Source: Shinella sumterensis
GTDB taxonomy: Bacteria > Pseudomonadota > Alphaproteobacteria > Rhizobiales > Rhizobiaceae
Assembly (NCBI RefSeq): GCF_004514425.2
Contig: NZ_MYFN02000007.1
Location: forward strand, 62,001-126,000
DNA length: 64,000 nucleotides
Direction of reading: 5' to 3'
A model generated the notes under the pieces. That model saw nothing but the letters and a program-made list of their open reading frames with translations, ran no database searches and was not told where the DNA came from. Position 1 is the stretch's first letter, and each line of letters begins with the position of its first letter. Made by a program: the position numbers and the translations under genes. Of the stretch, positions 62,026 through 64,000 are shown in pieces.

Positions 62026-62966
62026 CAAAGGCGCCCGACGCGCTCGGTGAGCAGCGCGAAGAACCCCTCGGCATCGACCTCCTTCATGACCCGGGCATTG
62101 TGCCTGCGGCCTGTCACCTGCCACCAGTCGACCACCGTCATGCCGGCCGTGAGCGGCGACGTCGTTTCCACCTCCACATTGCAATCACGGCCGGAGAACA
62201 GGTCGGGCTTCAGTAGATAGGCGATGACGGTCGGATCATGCAGCGGGCCGCCGTCGGAGCCATATTTCTCCACGTCGAACCGTTCGAAGAATTCCAGCAT
62301 CTCCACCAGAGCCCTGGCCGGGCGGTTGCCGATCGCGCGGAGCTTTTCGACACGGCTCTTCAGCGTCAGCACCTTGTGGGTGACATCGAGCGGCATCATG
62401 ACGATCGGAATGCCTGATATGAAGACGGCGGCCGCCGCCTCGGGATCGACATAGACGTTGAATTCGGCCGCCGGCGTGATGTTGCCGCCCTCGAAGAAGC
62501 CGCCGCCCATCATGACCAGTTCGCGCACCCGGCCGGCGATCTCGGGCGCCTTTTCCAGCGCCAGGGCGATGTTCGTGAGCGGGCCGAGGGTGCAGAGCGT
62601 GACGGTGCCTGCCGGCTCGCGCTTCAGCGTCTCGATGATGAAGTCGACGGCATGCTGCGGCTGGAGCGGCATTTGCGGCTCATGCAGTTCCGGACCGTCC
62701 AGACCGGTCTTGCCATGCACATGCTCGGCGGTCACCAGCGGACGGGCAATCGGCCCTTCGGCGCCGGCGAAGACCTTGATGTCGGTGCGGCCGCAGAACT
62801 CCAGGATGATGCGGGCATTCGTCGAGGTCCGCGACAGCGGCACGTTCCCGGCGACGGTCGTGATGCCGAGGATTTCCAGCTCGGGGCTGCCGAGCGCCAG
62901 CATGATCGCGGCGGCGTCGTCCTGGCCAGGATCGGTATCGATGATGATTTTCCTCGGCTCAGACAT
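62025..62966 (-). CDS. Inosine-uridine preferring nucleoside hydrolase
   Basis: A calcium-dependent N-ribohydrolase of 313 residues that splits nucleosides into base and ribose. The N-terminal IIDTDPGQDDAAAIMLAL supplies the metal-binding Asp cluster. Further family segments are TLGPLTNIALAL, GGGFFEGGNITPAAEFNVYVDPEAA and the C-terminal LHDPTVIAYLL. The ATG at 62966 has AAGGACG upstream. With rbsK in the same region, ribose salvage is inferred. Confidence 0.92.
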   Translation of the reverse strand: MSEPRKIIIDTDPGQDDAAAIMLALGSPELEILGITTVAGNVPLSRTSTNARIILEFCGRTDIKVFAGAEGPIARPLVTAEHVHGKTGLDGPELHEPQMPLQPQHAVDFIIETLKREPAGTVTLCTLGPLTNIALALEKAPEIAGRVRELVMMGGGFFEGGNITPAAEFNVYVDPEAAAAVFISGIPIVMMPLDVTHKVLTLKSRVEKLRAIGNRPARALVEMLEFFERFDVEKYGSDGGPLHDPTVIAYLLKPDLFSGRDCNVEVETTSPLTAGMTVVDWWQVTGRRHNARVMKEVDAEGFFALLTERVGRL

Positions 62967-63055
62967 GCCGTTGCGTCCTTGTCTCTTCATGGTTTTCGCC
63001 AGCACCGCGCGGGCGAAGCGGCGACTATATTTGCGAAATCGCGCTTCGCAAGCGT

Positions 63056-63085
63056 CTTGCGCCGCAAGCGCACAGTCACCATATT
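63056..63085 (+). promoter_or_regulatory. Possible heat-shock promoter of hsp20
   Basis: CTTG (63056-63059) with CATATT 20-21 nt downstream. The spacing is longer than the RpoH norm, so support is weak; it lies about 70-90 bp upstream of the start. Confidence 0.25.
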
Positions 63086-63114
63086 GGTTCCGTCGGGATG
63101 CCGGTTTCGGGTCC

Positions 63115-63147
63115 CGTCTTGGTCGCTTGAAAGCAAGGACTGGACGT
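63115..63147 (+). promoter_or_regulatory. ROSE-like RNA thermometer hairpin over the hsp20 ribosome site
   Basis: TCGCT (63123-63127, UYGCU motif) can pair with AGGA (63136-63139) around a bulged G, with an 8-nt loop. This is the core feature of ROSE elements upstream of rhizobial small heat-shock genes, and here it covers the ribosome site 8 nt before the ATG. Pairing extends by at least one G-C. Earlier hairpins were not verified. Confidence 0.5.
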
Positions 63148-63579
63148 ATGTCTCGCATGACCCCTTTCGCAAGCCCACTGCTGCTGGGCTTCGACGCCAT
63201 GGAAAAAACCCTGGAGCGCATCGCCAAGGGCAACGATGGCTATCCCCCCTACAACATCGAACGGCTGCGTTCGAACGACGCGACGGGTGCGCCCGAGCGC
63301 CTGCGCATCACGCTGGCCGTGGCGGGCTTCTCCGAAGAGGAGCTCGATGTCACGACAGAGGAAAGCCAGCTCGTCATCCGCGGTCGCCAGACCGACAGCA
63401 ACGAACGGGATTATCTTTACCGCGGCATTGCCGCTCGCCAGTTCCAGCGCACCTTCGTCCTTGCCGAGGGCATGCGCGTGGAGGGTGCCGAGTTGAAGAA
63501 CGGCCTTCTCTCGGTCGATCTCATCCGGCCGGAACCGCAGCGAATGGTAAAGAAAATTAACATTTCCGTATCAGACTAG
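63148..63579 (+). CDS. Small heat shock protein, Hsp20 family (IbpA-like)
   Basis: A 143-residue chaperone that holds unfolded proteins. The alpha-crystallin domain (about 35-130) includes RLRITLAVAGFSEEELDVT, RDYLYRGIAARQFQRTFVLAEGM, and LKNGLLSVDLIRPEP with the GLL motif. N-terminal segment has YPPYNIER, found in IbpA-type members. Start at 63148 after AAGGACTGG. Followed by a DUF1150 gene. Confidence 0.94.
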   Translation: MSRMTPFASPLLLGFDAMEKTLERIAKGNDGYPPYNIERLRSNDATGAPERLRITLAVAGFSEEELDVTTEESQLVIRGRQTDSNERDYLYRGIAARQFQRTFVLAEGMRVEGAELKNGLLSVDLIRPEPQRMVKKINISVSD

Positions 63580-63711
63580 ATCATGAGCCGTTCCTGCGGC
63601 AACACCCCGCCGGACCGTCTCGAGCGTAACCTGATCGCTGACGCACCGAGCTCCCTTATGGACGCGGGCGCCCAGCGGCCGGCACTTGCCGGCATTGCCA
63701 TGGAGGCAAAG

Positions 63712-63969
63712 ATGGGACTGAAGACCATTACCCCCACCGTTTCGAAGGCAGATCTCGCACATCTGGGCGAGGGTGAAGTCGGCTACATCAGGAAGATGAA
63801 GGCGGATGAAGTTTCGCGCGTCTTTCCCGAGGCGCCCGAGATCGACCCCAGCCTCGACCTGTGGGCCCTGTTCGGCGCCGACGGCACGCCGATCCTGCTG
63901 ACCGACAATCGTTCCAGCACCTTCTACAAGGCTGCCGAGGACGACCTGCGGACCGTCAGCCTCCACTGA
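63712..63969 (+). CDS. DUF1150 family protein
   Basis: A protein of 85 residues, opening MGLKTITPTV with the family core GYIRKMKADEVSRVFPEAP, LWALFGADGTPILLTDNRS and the C-terminal AEDDLRTVSLH. GGAGG lies 5 nt upstream, so this ATG is preferred over upstream in-frame codons at 63700 and 63583. It follows hsp20 in rhizobia. Function unknown. Confidence 0.85.
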   Translation: MGLKTITPTVSKADLAHLGEGEVGYIRKMKADEVSRVFPEAPEIDPSLDLWALFGADGTPILLTDNRSSTFYKAAEDDLRTVSLH

Positions 63970-64000
63970 CCCCGAAGCCGAAGCCTTCCGTCAGAGACGG

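Noticed and set aside
59759-62074. Long minus frame antisense to the second chemoreceptor
   Set aside because: Antisense shadow; it runs through the terminator at 61609-61637.
1-64000. tRNA genes, rRNA genes, CRISPR arrays, integrases, transposases
   Set aside because: No cloverleaf, spacer-repeat pattern or transposase/integrase-like protein was seen in any gap or frame.

Overview
The window reads as chromosomal DNA of an alphaproteobacterium of the order Hyphomicrobiales (Rhizobium/Agrobacterium/Shinella-like). The grounds are the high GC content, the gene families (BA14K, BTLCP transglutaminase-like peptidase, DUF1150 next to an Hsp20, MbfA with an Irr-type box), five full CtrA-type boxes (TTAA-N7-TTAA), intergenic repeats of the rhizobial 'AGAGCATTTC' kind, and a DnaK promoter of the alphaproteobacterial RpoH type. 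Most of it is core genome, densely packed, with short intergenic gaps and several clear intrinsic terminators. I see no rRNA, tRNA, CRISPR array, prophage or insertion sequence.

Layout. 1-4.1 kb: 5' part of dnaJ, then dnaK behind a heat-shock promoter, then a lower-GC insert with a probable HNH-type toxin gene and its overlapping putative immunity gene. 4.1-10.2 kb: class A penicillin-binding protein, BA14K protein, YbhN-type membrane protein, M20 dipeptidase, MarR regulator. 10.5-20.1 kb: polA, an ABC exporter, a secreted GH5 glycosidase, a YigZ/IMPACT protein, 1-Cys peroxiredoxin, BTLCP peptidase, alpha/beta hydrolase. 20.3-26.2 kb: the translation block infC (AUU start), rpmI, rplT, a kinase-fold gene, pheS and pheT. 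26.3-33.3 kb: a 34-residue membrane peptide, MbfA iron exporter, YiiX-like hydrolase, truncated haemoglobin, OmpA-family lipoprotein, an Ada-like methyltransferase, DUF2244 protein, nth.

32.0-42.5 kb is the most distinctive part. A nine-gene minus-strand operon encodes an N-formylglutamate-deformylase-like protein, two paralogous isochorismatase-fold cysteine hydrolases, a complete Liv-type ABC importer and a class III aminotransferase. Divergently placed are an RpiR regulator and a glutamine-synthetase-family ligase. Together they look like an uptake and catabolic route for an amide, N-formyl or N-carbamoyl compound whose identity I cannot read from sequence.

42.5-64 kb: EI24/CysZ protein, chemoreceptor, an orphan and apparently shortened anti-sigma factor, argB, a DMT transporter, a nucleotidase, a periplasmic eight-EF-hand protein, a LOG-family protein flanked by repeats, dapD-DUF805-dapE, the def-fmt-truA operon, rmuC, rbsK, a second chemoreceptor, a nucleoside hydrolase, and hsp20-DUF1150 with a possible ROSE-type RNA thermometer. 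Regulatory themes are heat shock (dnaK, hsp20), CtrA cell-cycle control (five candidate promoters) and iron (mbfA).
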